62,903 nucleotides of DNA, from the NCBI GenBank assembly GCA_964354365.1, contig CAYGZM010000006.1, forward strand, positions 1 to 62,903, written 5' to 3'. This document shows positions 26,069-35,384 of this stretch, piece after piece (positions within the stretch are counted from its first letter, which is position 1; every line of letters starts with the position of its first letter). The notes beneath the pieces were generated by a model. That model was given only the letters and a program-made list of their open reading frames with translations. It had not been told where the DNA came from and did not search any database. The position numbers and the translations under genes are program-made. Origin of the DNA: CAYGZM01 sp964354365 (lineage in GTDB: Bacteria; Planctomycetota; Phycisphaerae; Sedimentisphaerales; Anaerobacaceae).

Positions 26069-26092
26069 TATGGCGGGGCTTGCCCCACCGAA
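26069..26092. repeat. half copy of the 49-bp cruciform repeat
   Basis: The GGGGCTTGCCCCACCGAACT portion matches the left half of the elements at 4697 and 31747; the right half is missing. It lies within the gene-free stretch 25966-26849, which also holds low-complexity ATTCG-type sequence near 26150. About 400 bases (26230-26640) contain no gene or RNA that I recognise. Confidence 0.6.
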
Positions 26093-26684
26093 CTGACTCA
26101 GCGCTCCTCGGCTCTTCCGCTTGGTTTTGGAAATTTGAATCTTGGTCATTCGTGCTTGTTTCGTATTTCGAATTTCGCTCACCAAATCGCCCGGCACATA
26201 GCGACCGGCGTATCATAAGCAAACCTCCCAAAGAAGCTGCATACCAGTACTGAAAACCGTGCTGTGCCGGTTGTGCGCAGAGCATCGCCCGGCGACGCCC
26301 GCAATAACGTGGCATATTGAACGCCCAGCGGCCCGGCATTTACCTGAAGCATCCAGGGGATTCTCGGTCCCACATCACACCAATAATCCTATAGCCGGAT
26401 TAACGGAAAAACCGGCCTTCCGCCGATACAACGTAAGTAACCTTATTGGGGATATGCTATGCAAGCAAGTAAATGCCCAATCGGAGTGTTGTGGCTGGTT
26501 CTTGGTATCCCCGTCTATTGGGTTACAGGTGATCGAATAGATGGCGTCGAGAATCGGCCGACAAGACAAGGCGGTCTTCCAAAAACATTTGATTCACCAA
26601 TTCACGCGAGGCCCCCGCCTCTGTAGCCTCGGAGTCTCAACATTCTCTTATTGTGTCGAAACAAATTCCTATTACGAACCAATG

Positions 26685-26716
26685 GGCCTTAAGCATTATG
26701 CTTTTGGCCTTTTTTT
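26685..26716 (+). terminator. intrinsic terminator upstream of dxs
   Basis: GGCC...GGCC with inner AAGC-ATTAT-GCTT forms a stem with a two-base mismatch, followed by seven T residues. It ends whatever transcript crosses the 25.97-26.68 kb region, so dxs must have its own promoter. Confidence 0.75.
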
Positions 26717-26776
26717 GTACCAATTCCTCCTTAAGCTGCTATAGTGGAGGGGTTCAGAGTGTTCTGAAAAGAACAC
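26715..26776 (+). promoter_or_regulatory. dxs promoter candidate and leader hairpin
   Basis: TTGTAC (26715-26720) and TATAGT (26740-26745) are 19 bases apart, a little wide. Just downstream a perfect hairpin GTGTTCT-GAAA-AGAACAC occupies 26759-26776. It lies near the start of the expected leader and could be an operator or a 5' stem that stabilises the mRNA. Confidence 0.45.
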
Positions 26777-26849
26777 GATTTAATGGTCTTTGCCCGCACT
26801 TTTATTCGAATTGTTCGTATATTCCAAGTTGCGAGGAATTTTAATTACG

Positions 26850-28802
26850 ATGGGTGATTTGCTGGAACAGGTCAATAGTCCGGCCGACCTCAAGAAGCTG
26901 TCGGCCCAGCAGTTGAAGGCCCTGGCCGAAGAAATTCGCCGGTTCATTCTGACCTCCGTAAGCAAGACCGGCGGACATCTGGCGAGCAATCTTGGGGTAG
27001 TGGAATTGACCCTCGCCCTGCACAAGGTCTTCGATTTTAAGAAGGACAGGCTCCTCTGGGACGTCGGCCATCAGTGCTACACCCACAAGATCATCACCGG
27101 TAGAAAAGACAAGTTCGCGCGGCTTCGCCAGGCCGATGGAATAAGCGGCTTCCCCAATCCCGCCGAGAGCGAGTACGACCGGTTCGTTGTTGGGCACGCC
27201 GGGACTTCCATTGCCACGGCAATCGGAATGGCGCTCGGCCAGTATCAGCAGAAGAAGGATGACAAAATCGTGGCCGTCGTCGGAGATGCGAGCATCGTTA
27301 ACGGAGTTTCCTTCGAATCGCTGAATAACCTCGGCCTTGTAAAGAGACAGATGCTTATCGTCCTCAATGACAACTCAATGGCGATAGACGCTACCCAGGG
27401 CGCGTTGGCAAAGTACTTCTCCAGGGTGCGACTGAGTCAGACCTACGAGGGAATGCGCAAAACGACCAACGATATCCTCGAGCACATGCCCGTCTTCGGC
27501 AAGAGCGTCGAGGAGGCTATCGCGAGGATCAAGAAGAGTATTAGAATGGTTCTGCCCGCCAGCCAGCTCTTCGAGAGTCTCAATATTCCGTACTTTGGTC
27601 CCGTCGATGGCCACGACATCGGCTCGCTCGTAAAGTTGTTCGAGGCCCTGGCGCACTTGAATCATCCGGCGATCCTGCACGTTTACACCAAGAAGGGCAG
27701 GGGCTTTAGCCCGGCGGACTCGCGCCCCAGTAAATTCCATTCCACCGGCCCGTTCAAAATGAACGGAGATGCCGTCGAGCCGGTCTCAACGCCTGCACGT
27801 GAGACTTTCACCGGCGCCTTCGGTCAACATCTGACCGCCCTTGCCGAAAAGGACCACAGGATCGTTGCAATCACCTCGGCAATGTGCGACGGCACCGGAC
27901 TAATGGAATTCCGCAAGAAATTCCCCGATAGATTCTACGACGTGGGCATCGCCGAAAGCGCAGCGGTGGATATTGCAGCGGGCCTGTGCAGCACAGGCCT
28001 GCGACCGGTCGTCTGCATCTATTCGACCTTCCTGCAGCGGAGCTTCGACCAGATATTCCAGGAGGTCGCCCTGCAGAATCTCCCCGTTGTTTTCTGTATT
28101 GACAGGGCCGGTGTTGTCGGTTCCGACGGGCCGACACATCACGGACTGATGGACATAGGTTTTCTGCGAATGATGCCCAATATGGTCCTGACGGCGCCTG
28201 CCAATGACGTCGAGATGAAACTGGCCCTCGAATTTGCGCTGAGCGAGAATGGGCCGGTCGTCATAAGATACCCCAAGGACATTGTTCCGCCTCGCAGGTT
28301 TATCAGGGCTGCGTGCTCAAAACCGTTCAGGCTGGGCAAGAGCGTTGTTGTAAAGAAGGCCAAAGATTCAGCCATTGCGATTGTCTGTTACGGCAGCGTC
28401 CTGACGGAGGCCTTGAAGGCGGCGGCCCTGCTGGCCGACGAAGACATCGCCGTCGATGTAATAAACGCCCGATTCGCCGCCCCCGTTGACAAGAACATTA
28501 TCTCCCTGCTGGACGAAGGCAAAGGCATTATCACTATCGAGGACCATCATCTTGCCTGTGGGTTCGGCTCGGCGCTGCTCGAATTGGCGGCTGAAACGAA
28601 CAACCAAAGCGCCCGAGCGTGCGACAAACAAGAATCGCACAACGCAATACGCTTGCTTGGCGCTCCAAGAGCGCTTATAGGACACGATTCCCGCAGCGCC
28701 CAGCTTATGGAAGCCGGCGTAAATGCCGATAAAATAGCGCAGACCGCTAAAGAGATGCTCGGAATCGCGCCCGCGCTGGCGGAAAACCGTGAACCATTCT
28801 AA
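26850..28802 (+). CDS. dxs: 1-deoxy-D-xylulose-5-phosphate synthase
   Basis: DXS makes DXP from pyruvate and glyceraldehyde 3-phosphate, feeding both isoprenoids and, via pdxA, vitamin B6. The 650-aa product has the TPP-dependent layout: TGGHLASNLGVVELT, WDVGHQCYTHKI, the Mg/TPP site VVGDASIVNGVSFESLNN, then transketolase pyrimidine and C-terminal domains (CIDRAGVVGSDGPTHHG). The usual GDG is GDA here. GAGGAA precedes the start at 26850. nadK follows after three bases. Confidence 0.94.
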   Translation: MGDLLEQVNSPADLKKLSAQQLKALAEEIRRFILTSVSKTGGHLASNLGVVELTLALHKVFDFKKDRLLWDVGHQCYTHKIITGRKDKFARLRQADGISGFPNPAESEYDRFVVGHAGTSIATAIGMALGQYQQKKDDKIVAVVGDASIVNGVSFESLNNLGLVKRQMLIVLNDNSMAIDATQGALAKYFSRVRLSQTYEGMRKTTNDILEHMPVFGKSVEEAIARIKKSIRMVLPASQLFESLNIPYFGPVDGHDIGSLVKLFEALAHLNHPAILHVYTKKGRGFSPADSRPSKFHSTGPFKMNGDAVEPVSTPARETFTGAFGQHLTALAEKDHRIVAITSAMCDGTGLMEFRKKFPDRFYDVGIAESAAVDIAAGLCSTGLRPVVCIYSTFLQRSFDQIFQEVALQNLPVVFCIDRAGVVGSDGPTHHGLMDIGFLRMMPNMVLTAPANDVEMKLALEFALSENGPVVIRYPKDIVPPRRFIRAACSKPFRLGKSVVVKKAKDSAIAIVCYGSVLTEALKAAALLADEDIAVDVINARFAAPVDKNIISLLDEGKGIITIEDHHLACGFGSALLELAAETNNQSARACDKQESHNAIRLLGAPRALIGHDSRSAQLMEAGVNADKIAQTAKEMLGIAPALAENREPF

Positions 28803-28805
28803 GGA

Positions 28806-29771
28806 ATGTCGGATATGAAATCGCTGCCAAAATTGGTGATATTCGGTGATCCGAAGAAAGGCCCGGTGGCCGAGGCTATCGAGGAATTTGCCGCGTTCGT
28901 AAAGGGCAAGGCCGAGATCGCAGCAAGTTACCGCATCAATGACCTGGATGGCGGCGGCGATGCTTCGGCCGAGCCGGCATCTGCGCCGGGCCGCGGAACG
29001 CAGCCGTCCGCACGATTTCCGGACAAAGCGCGGATATTGAAAGAATGCGATTTCGCCGTTGTCTTCGGCGGCGACGGGAGCATTATTGCGACAGCAAGAA
29101 ACTTGAACGAGGCCGATTTGCCGGTGATTGGCGTCAATCTCGGCAAGCTTGGCTTCCTCGCTGAATTCAGTGTCGCCGAGCTTGAGGAATACTTTGACGA
29201 CATAATATCGGGCAAGGCGCCGGTGGAAAAGCGGATGATGTTAGGCTGCAAAGTCCTCGCCGATGGCCGGGAAAAGTTCAATTGCGCGGCTATTAACGAT
29301 GTTTATATCACAGCCGGGCCGCCATTTAGAATGATTGAGCTGAAAATATCGGTGGATGGCCAACTGCTGGCCGACTGCGTCAGCGACGGATTGATCATCG
29401 CCACGCCCACAGGCTCGACCGCCTACAATCTCTCCGCCGGAGGTCCGATAGTCTCCCCAAAGATGGAGGCGATAGTCATTACGCCTATTTGTCCCCATTC
29501 GCTCAGCTTTCGCCCCATCGTTATCAATGCTAACAGCACGGTGGAAGTCCTCGGCGTACAGGTCAACAAGGGCACTACCGTATCGATTGACGGCCAGGTT
29601 TCATCCAGACTATCCGACGACGACGTCGTAAGAGTGGCCAGGAAAACCGGCGATTTTCTCATCGTGAACAATCCTGTTCGAAGCCGATGGGACACTCTTG
29701 CAACTAAACTCAGCTGGGCTGAAAAGCCGAAGTATAATAGGGGCTCGCTCTTGCGAGATCCCCATACGTGA
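28806..29771 (+). CDS. nadK: NAD kinase
   Basis: NadK phosphorylates NAD to NADP; the downstream DXP pathway reductase uses NADPH. The 321-aa sequence has VVFGGDGSIIATARN, GVNLGKLGFLAEF, the AINDVYIT segment and TPTGSTAYNLSAGGPI. Near residues 50-75 there is a family-atypical Ala/Pro/Gly-rich insert between the first strand and the GGDG motif. ATG at 28815 is an alternative start. It is translationally close to dxs. Confidence 0.93.
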   Translation: MSDMKSLPKLVIFGDPKKGPVAEAIEEFAAFVKGKAEIAASYRINDLDGGGDASAEPASAPGRGTQPSARFPDKARILKECDFAVVFGGDGSIIATARNLNEADLPVIGVNLGKLGFLAEFSVAELEEYFDDIISGKAPVEKRMMLGCKVLADGREKFNCAAINDVYITAGPPFRMIELKISVDGQLLADCVSDGLIIATPTGSTAYNLSAGGPIVSPKMEAIVITPICPHSLSFRPIVINANSTVEVLGVQVNKGTTVSIDGQVSSRLSDDDVVRVARKTGDFLIVNNPVRSRWDTLATKLSWAEKPKYNRGSLLRDPHT

Positions 29772-29847
29772 TCTATTTGAACATATTTGCTGGTGGGGAA
29801 GTATTCAATCCGCCGCGGCGGGTTGAGTTTATCGGGAGGTATCGAAA

Positions 29848-31749
29848 ATGAAGAATTGGACATACATTTTGGCAGTATTAACGGCGTTTCTTGCGGCACT
29901 GCCGGGCGTAAGCCGGTCGGTTGAGAATCCCGGAATCGCAAACCCGTCAATCAGTAATCCGGCGGGCGTGAGCACTGTTCCCCCAAGCAGTCTTGGCGGC
30001 GGTTTGGTGGAAAGCCCCAATCCCTTTGACCGCAGCAGCGACCTCGTAGTCACAGGCAATGTCCGCGGAGGCAGGTACTTCCGCGGCCCGGTGCCCTACA
30101 ACTCGAGCACTAGTTTCGGGACGAGCCTCGGCTCAACCTCGCTCGACTCCTTCTTGCGGGATTCCGCCGGCGCCGAGGATTTTGGTCGATACAGCAGCAA
30201 GTACGGCACACAGCCGTATTACTCGCCAACGAATACGGTCCCCACCACCACACCGGGTCGCCCCGGCGTGTTCAAGCCGATTGATTCAAGAGTCAGCGGA
30301 CTTGCTCCCGACGTATTCGGGCTGGACTTATTGCTGGACAGACAAGGCCCGACCGCCGAAGATACGCCGGACTCAGACCTGGGCCCGCAATCCACCCCGC
30401 TGACTCCTCAGGATATCGGGCGGCTGGCTTCCGGCGAGACCCGCGTACGCCCCCGGAATGAGCCGATGACCGCCGAGAAGTATCGCAAGCAGATAGAGCA
30501 GCTTCGCCTTGAACTGATAAGAATGAGGAACCAGACACCTACGGCCGATACCGAGAGAACACAAAAAGACGACGTGCTCGGACTGTTGCCTGAGCTCGGC
30601 GCGAGTGACAGGAAAAGCCCATATAAACCCGGCAGCGACCTTCCGGCCAGACAGAAACCGGGCGACCTGACTGAAAAGACCGAGTCCGCGGAAACACCGA
30701 AAGCCCCCGAACCACTTGAGCGGACCCAGTCTCCTGGAACCCGGCCGGAATCGCCTGGCGCCGCACCGAATGGTCTCAAAGAATTGTCGGAATCAGGCAA
30801 GCTCGACAACGAGTCCCTGGAGGCTCTGTTGTCCGGGCGCAAGCAGGCGCAAACACAGCCCAACATGACATCCAAGGTGGGCAACCTCACGCCGAGTGCG
30901 ACGGACCTCGAGACAATAACCAAGCAGCTTGCTGAGACGAAGCGGCGAGTTGGCGAATTATCAACGCCGGAACCTTCAAAAGTCGGGACGGGGAAAACCG
31001 ATCTGATCGGGATGGACACCACGGGCAAGGAGAGCGTGACAGGCGGCAGTAATGATTACACCAGGCAGCTCATCGCAGAGCAGCTTGGTGTCGGCTCCCC
31101 GCCGGATGTGGCGGTCGAACCTCATAAGGCTAAAGCCCCGACCACCGGGCTTGACCAAGTGGGCGTGCGAACGTCTTCCGAGGTGGAGAAGATCGAAAAA
31201 CTTTCGCCTGAGGAGCTGTCCTCCAAGGCCAGGCAGATTATGGGCCCGCACAAGACTATTGAAGCCTTCACCGAGGCGCGCTACAGGCAGGCAATGGCCG
31301 AGGCGCAGGATTATATGAACAAGGGCAAGTACTACCAGGCCGCAAGCGCCTTTGAGAAGGCATCCATGTACGACTCCAAGAAGCCCCTGGCGGTGGCCGG
31401 CAGGAGCCTCGCATTGTTCGGCACCGGCGAGTATATCAGCAGCGCTCTGTATCTTTCCAGGGCCATCGAAATGTCGGACGAGTACGCGCGGACCAAGGTT
31501 GATCTGGCTGCTATTCTCGGCGACAAGGACAAGCTCGAGAGCCGAATTGCGGACGCGCAAGAATGGCTCGAAAGAAGCGTTGCCCCTGAGCTGGAGTTTC
31601 TCCTTGCTTACACCTATTACCAGATGGGCAGACTTGCGCCGGCCAGGCAGGCAATCGAAACAGCTCAGAAGGCGATGCCGAAATCGGTGGCCGTGCGGAA
31701 ACTCAAGGCGATCATCGACGCTGCGCCTGAACCGCCAAAGACCAAATAG
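29848..31749 (+). CDS. secreted TPR-containing protein, 633 aa
   Basis: A signal peptide (residues 1-25) is followed by about 400 residues of low-complexity Pro/Ser/Thr/Gly-rich sequence with a short coiled-coil segment (KYRKQIEQLRLELIRMRNQ). A C-terminal TPR array follows from about residue 470 (YYQAASAFEKASMYDSKKP; ARQAIETAQKAMP). It is likely a periplasmic or surface scaffold. The stop codon is the first TAG of a repeat element. No enzyme motif was seen. Confidence 0.75.
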   Translation: MKNWTYILAVLTAFLAALPGVSRSVENPGIANPSISNPAGVSTVPPSSLGGGLVESPNPFDRSSDLVVTGNVRGGRYFRGPVPYNSSTSFGTSLGSTSLDSFLRDSAGAEDFGRYSSKYGTQPYYSPTNTVPTTTPGRPGVFKPIDSRVSGLAPDVFGLDLLLDRQGPTAEDTPDSDLGPQSTPLTPQDIGRLASGETRVRPRNEPMTAEKYRKQIEQLRLELIRMRNQTPTADTERTQKDDVLGLLPELGASDRKSPYKPGSDLPARQKPGDLTEKTESAETPKAPEPLERTQSPGTRPESPGAAPNGLKELSESGKLDNESLEALLSGRKQAQTQPNMTSKVGNLTPSATDLETITKQLAETKRRVGELSTPEPSKVGTGKTDLIGMDTTGKESVTGGSNDYTRQLIAEQLGVGSPPDVAVEPHKAKAPTTGLDQVGVRTSSEVEKIEKLSPEELSSKARQIMGPHKTIEAFTEARYRQAMAEAQDYMNKGKYYQAASAFEKASMYDSKKPLAVAGRSLALFGTGEYISSALYLSRAIEMSDEYARTKVDLAAILGDKDKLESRIADAQEWLERSVAPELEFLLAYTYYQMGRLAPARQAIETAQKAMPKSVAVRKLKAIIDAAPEPPKTK

Positions 31750-31794
31750 GGTGGGGCTTGCCCCACCGAACTGGTGGGCAGAAGCCCACCCTAC
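31747..31794. repeat. cruciform repeat, copy 2, starts at a stop codon
   Basis: Nearly identical to 4697-4745. The first bases (TAGGGTGGGG) supply the TAG stop of the TPR gene, so the repeat begins precisely at the end of that reading frame. The same two hairpins and outer arms are present. It ends 38 bases before the DinG-like start. Confidence 0.85.
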
Positions 31795-31832
31795 GCGGCT
31801 TCTCCAACAAACCCGCGTCGCCTCTGCTCGAT

Positions 31833-33824
31833 ATGGAGACCGTAGATATAAAAGGGATTTTCGCGCCGGGAGGAGTGCTTTGCCAATCCTTGACGGGTTA
31901 TGAGCAAAGGCCCGAACAGGTCGAGATGGCCGACGCCATAAGCAGGGCGCTTCTGCAGGGCGGACGTCTGGCGGTCGAAGCGGGCACGGGGGTCGGCAAG
32001 AGCTTCGCATACCTTGTTCCCGCCATAAAGCTCGTCGGCGCAGGCCGCGGCAAAGTCCTGATCAGCACCTATACCATCACCCTCCAGGAGCAGCTAATCA
32101 ATAAAGATATTCCGTTCCTCTGCGAATGTCTCGGCGGCACTTTCTCAGCGGTTCTCGCCAAGGGTAGAGGCAATTATCTCTGTAAGCGCAGGCTCGAATT
32201 CGCAGTCCGCAGGCAGACCCTCTTTCTCGACCAATTCACTTCGGAGCTTGAGAAAATACGGGCCTGGGCCGGCGACACCCACGACGGCTCACTAAGTGAC
32301 GTTGCCTTTGTGCCGAGCGGCCCCGTCTGGGACGCCGTCAACAGCGAGCACGGAAACTGCCGCGGACGAAAGTGCCCCCATTTCCAGAAATGCTTCTATC
32401 AGCGGGCCAGACGCCGAATCGATAGCGCCGATATCATCGTCGCAAACCACGCCCTGATGTTCAGCGACCTCGTGCTCAAGGAGCAGGGCGGATCCGTCCT
32501 GCCGGACTATCAATACGCCATTATTGATGAGGCCCAGAACATCGAGCACGTCGCCGAAGACCACTTCGGGATAAACATCAGCAACCGCAGCATTGATTTT
32601 CTGCTCGGCAGGCTCCACAGCCCCAAGACGCACAGGGGTCTTCTGTCATACCTAAGCGCCGGCTCAAGTCCGGCTAAAGCTATTGATATGGTCGCACAGA
32701 TAGAGAAAGAGACGCGGAATTTCTTCAAGCTCGTGCGCACCTGGTTTGAACGGACAAGGAGCGAAACCAACGGCAGATGTCACGCCAATTTCCTCGATGA
32801 CACGATCTCCGGCCATCTAAAAAACCTCCGCGCCGAGCTTGCCAAGCTCGCAAAGGCCGCGCAGGATGACGATGAAAAGATCGAGCTCCTCCGGTTCGTG
32901 GATAGATGCGATGCGCTCGTCGCCCAGCTCAATTCCTTCTTCCTCCAGCAAAGGCGGGACTGCATCTATTGGGTCGAGGCCGGCAACGGCCCGAAGCCGG
33001 CGATTCGACTGCGAAGCGCGCCGGTGAACGTCGGCCCGGATGTCGCCAGGTGCCTGTTCGAGAGGCGCCAGTCCGTGATATTAACAAGCGCGACCTTGAG
33101 CAGCGGCCCGGCCGAATCCCGGCAGGGCGGCTTTGAATTCTTCGCCGGACGCATCGGCCTGGCGGAGTTTAACGGATTAAAACTCGGCTCGCCATACGAC
33201 TACCAAAACAATGTCACCCTCTATATCGAAAAGGACCTGCCCAATCCGAACGAGCCGGCCTTCATCGAAGCCGCCGCCGACGCGATGAAGAAATACATAC
33301 TCCAGACCCAGGGCAGGGCCTTTGCCCTCTTTACCAGCTACGAGATGCTCGAAGATATGGCCGAAAGGATGGCCGATTGGTGCGCCGAGAACGGCATCGA
33401 GCTTTTGCAGCAGGGCAAGGCCTTCGATAGAAGCACGCTCTTGAAACGCTTCAAGGCCCTCGGCGGAACCGAGGACCGCTGCGTATTATTCGGCACCGAC
33501 AGCTTCTGGCAGGGCGTTGACGTCCAGGGCCAGGCCCTTAGCAACGTCATTATCGTTCGTCTGCCATTCGCCGTACCTGATAAGCCCCTCCTGGCCGGCC
33601 GCCTCGAACAGATAAAGCAGCAAGGCGGCAACCCATTCTTCGACTATCAGCTCCCCTCGGCAATAATCAAATTCAAGCAGGGCTTCGGCCGACTAATTCG
33701 CAGCAAGACCGATACCGGAATCGTAGTCGTCCTCGATTCCCGCATCATCCACAAACGCTACGGCCAGAACTTCCTCAACGCCATCCCAAAATGCAAAATG
33801 AAGATCATCGCCCGTGACACTTGA
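31833..33824 (+). CDS. DinG-like XPD-family DNA helicase
   Basis: This is an SF2 Fe-S helicase that unwinds 5'-tailed or structured DNA. The 663-aa product has Walker A VEAGTGVGKSF, four cysteines of the Fe-S domain (LCKRR and CRGRKCPHFQKC), the IDEAQN box and C-terminal motifs (LFGTDSFWQGVDVQG, QGFGRLIRS). The ATG at 31833 is taken because upstream in-frame codons lie in the repeat. There is no exonuclease domain, which separates it from the DinG of Firmicutes. Confidence 0.9.
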   Translation: METVDIKGIFAPGGVLCQSLTGYEQRPEQVEMADAISRALLQGGRLAVEAGTGVGKSFAYLVPAIKLVGAGRGKVLISTYTITLQEQLINKDIPFLCECLGGTFSAVLAKGRGNYLCKRRLEFAVRRQTLFLDQFTSELEKIRAWAGDTHDGSLSDVAFVPSGPVWDAVNSEHGNCRGRKCPHFQKCFYQRARRRIDSADIIVANHALMFSDLVLKEQGGSVLPDYQYAIIDEAQNIEHVAEDHFGINISNRSIDFLLGRLHSPKTHRGLLSYLSAGSSPAKAIDMVAQIEKETRNFFKLVRTWFERTRSETNGRCHANFLDDTISGHLKNLRAELAKLAKAAQDDDEKIELLRFVDRCDALVAQLNSFFLQQRRDCIYWVEAGNGPKPAIRLRSAPVNVGPDVARCLFERRQSVILTSATLSSGPAESRQGGFEFFAGRIGLAEFNGLKLGSPYDYQNNVTLYIEKDLPNPNEPAFIEAAADAMKKYILQTQGRAFALFTSYEMLEDMAERMADWCAENGIELLQQGKAFDRSTLLKRFKALGGTEDRCVLFGTDSFWQGVDVQGQALSNVIIVRLPFAVPDKPLLAGRLEQIKQQGGNPFFDYQLPSAIIKFKQGFGRLIRSKTDTGIVVVLDSRIIHKRYGQNFLNAIPKCKMKIIARDT

Positions 33825-33933
33825 CATGTGGGCCGGGAACCCGAGAAGCGACGACTGCACCATTCTGAGTCCAGTGAAGAATCTGGGTAGAAATGGATCG
33901 AGTTCTTCACGAAAGCCGGATGTTTCGCTTTGC

Positions 33934-35115
33934 TCAGTACGGCGATGACTCTCGGTCATCAGGAATTGATCCCCGTGGCTTGTGTTTTCTAAGGCACCAC
34001 GCTCCAAGGGCCAAGACTAGTATCGTAACTGGTTCGGGAATTGGCTTTAACACATAGCCATGCCATTCGCCAGCGGGATTTATTCCCACGCCAACTATCC
34101 AGCCTGAGTCGTTTATTCCGGCTGCCGATTGCAGCCGCCAGCCACTGTCGGGCGAGATCAGTTCATTTAGGGGTGCGTTAGCCCCCCCTCCCGTCGGGTC
34201 AAAAAAAATCGGAGGGCCAAGGGTGGTATAGATACAGACCCCTCCATGCCAAAGTCCCTGCAGTGCGTTCCCTACTATCTCTCCCCTGTTGTTGACCGCG
34301 TATGCCACGCTGGCGACATATCCGGGGATCGTGCCAAGGTCAAGGTTGGTGCCAATCCCACTGGGGTCAAATACAGTTGCACGCGGCTGCAGAAGGTCGT
34401 TTTCTGCTTGGCCAACAATCAGGCCGGCGTCGTTTATGGAGTAAGCTATGCTGTTCTGGCCACCGAGATCGCCAAGATAGACGTTCTGCTTGCCGCCCGT
34501 TGGATCGAATAGGGTTGCCTGTCCACCTCCGACTGAGGGAGACGACCAGCCCACGATCTGACCGAGGTTATTGATGGAGTGTGCGGCGCCATCTCCGAGG
34601 TCGATGTTCTGGCCATGTCCAGTGGGATCAAACAGGGTGGCAAGGGAAGGACCAGTTAGCGCCGATGTGGGGCGGGAATATCCGACGACCTGGCCTGCAT
34701 CATTAATCGAGTGCGCTTCGCTGTATCCGTGGTAGGAGAGGCCGCCGAGGTATATCGAGTCAAGGTCTCCCGTTGTCTGGAATAAAACGGCGTGGCTACG
34801 CAAGCCGCTTCCTGCAAAGGCGACATACCCAACAGCGATGCCAGCATCGTTTATGGAGTTGGCTTGGGAGTACTGGCCTGTCAACAAAGAAGACCCCAGC
34901 GGAAGTACGCTCCCACTGCCTGTGATATCGAAAAGGACCGCGTGACGTCCGGAAAAGCCCGCTGCTTGTCCAAGGTTGTTGATGGAGAATGCGTAACTAT
35001 CCGCGTGCCCTTCAAGTGTCCCAAGGTCGATCACGTCGTACAGTATTGTCCCGTTTGCACAGACCGATAGAAGCAAGACAAATGTGGCGCAGAGTGCAAA
35101 AACGCTCGGTTTCAT
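33934..35115 (-). CDS. PEP-CTERM protein with HAF repeats
   Basis: The 393-aa exported protein has a signal peptide and about seven HAF-type repeats (SINDAGQVVGYS, SINNLGQIVGWS, SINDAGLIVGQ and so on). Each carries a GG(-)ATLFDPTG-type strand, as in a beta-propeller-like array. It ends with a sorting signal: IPEPVT, a hydrophobic helix and a basic tail. It is therefore a probable exosortase substrate in the cell envelope. The tail continues 12 residues beyond the basic cluster, which is unusual. The gene lies downstream of dnaA on the same strand. Confidence 0.88.
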   Translation of the reverse strand: MKPSVFALCATFVLLLSVCANGTILYDVIDLGTLEGHADSYAFSINNLGQAAGFSGRHAVLFDITGSGSVLPLGSSLLTGQYSQANSINDAGIAVGYVAFAGSGLRSHAVLFQTTGDLDSIYLGGLSYHGYSEAHSINDAGQVVGYSRPTSALTGPSLATLFDPTGHGQNIDLGDGAAHSINNLGQIVGWSSPSVGGGQATLFDPTGGKQNVYLGDLGGQNSIAYSINDAGLIVGQAENDLLQPRATVFDPSGIGTNLDLGTIPGYVASVAYAVNNRGEIVGNALQGLWHGGVCIYTTLGPPIFFDPTGGGANAPLNELISPDSGWRLQSAAGINDSGWIVGVGINPAGEWHGYVLKPIPEPVTILVLALGAWCLRKHKPRGSIPDDRESSPY

Positions 35116-35384
35116 CACTATTCCTTCCAATCAGATGCCTTGCTCTAAATCTAATGTCTATTATAGGGGCTTCCTGTTGAATGTCAAGAGAAATCCGGCA
35201 AGATTTCAAGTGTCGTCGGCAATCGCCCGTGAGATTCTCGCCCGGTGCCCAGGATGACAAGGAGCAAGGCTGAAGTGTCATTGCCTTGTTTGTTTGTAGC
35301 CGGTGTTGTTTTGCGTTTTGGCGTGGGGCTGATTTGTGATTCCGCCGTCTTTTGCCGGCGTGTGTACGACGACGGGGTTGCCTG

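Noticed and set aside
25966..26640. Several 60-90-codon frames between ispA and dxs
   Set aside because: They cross repeat sequence, lack ribosome sites and have no recognisable motif.
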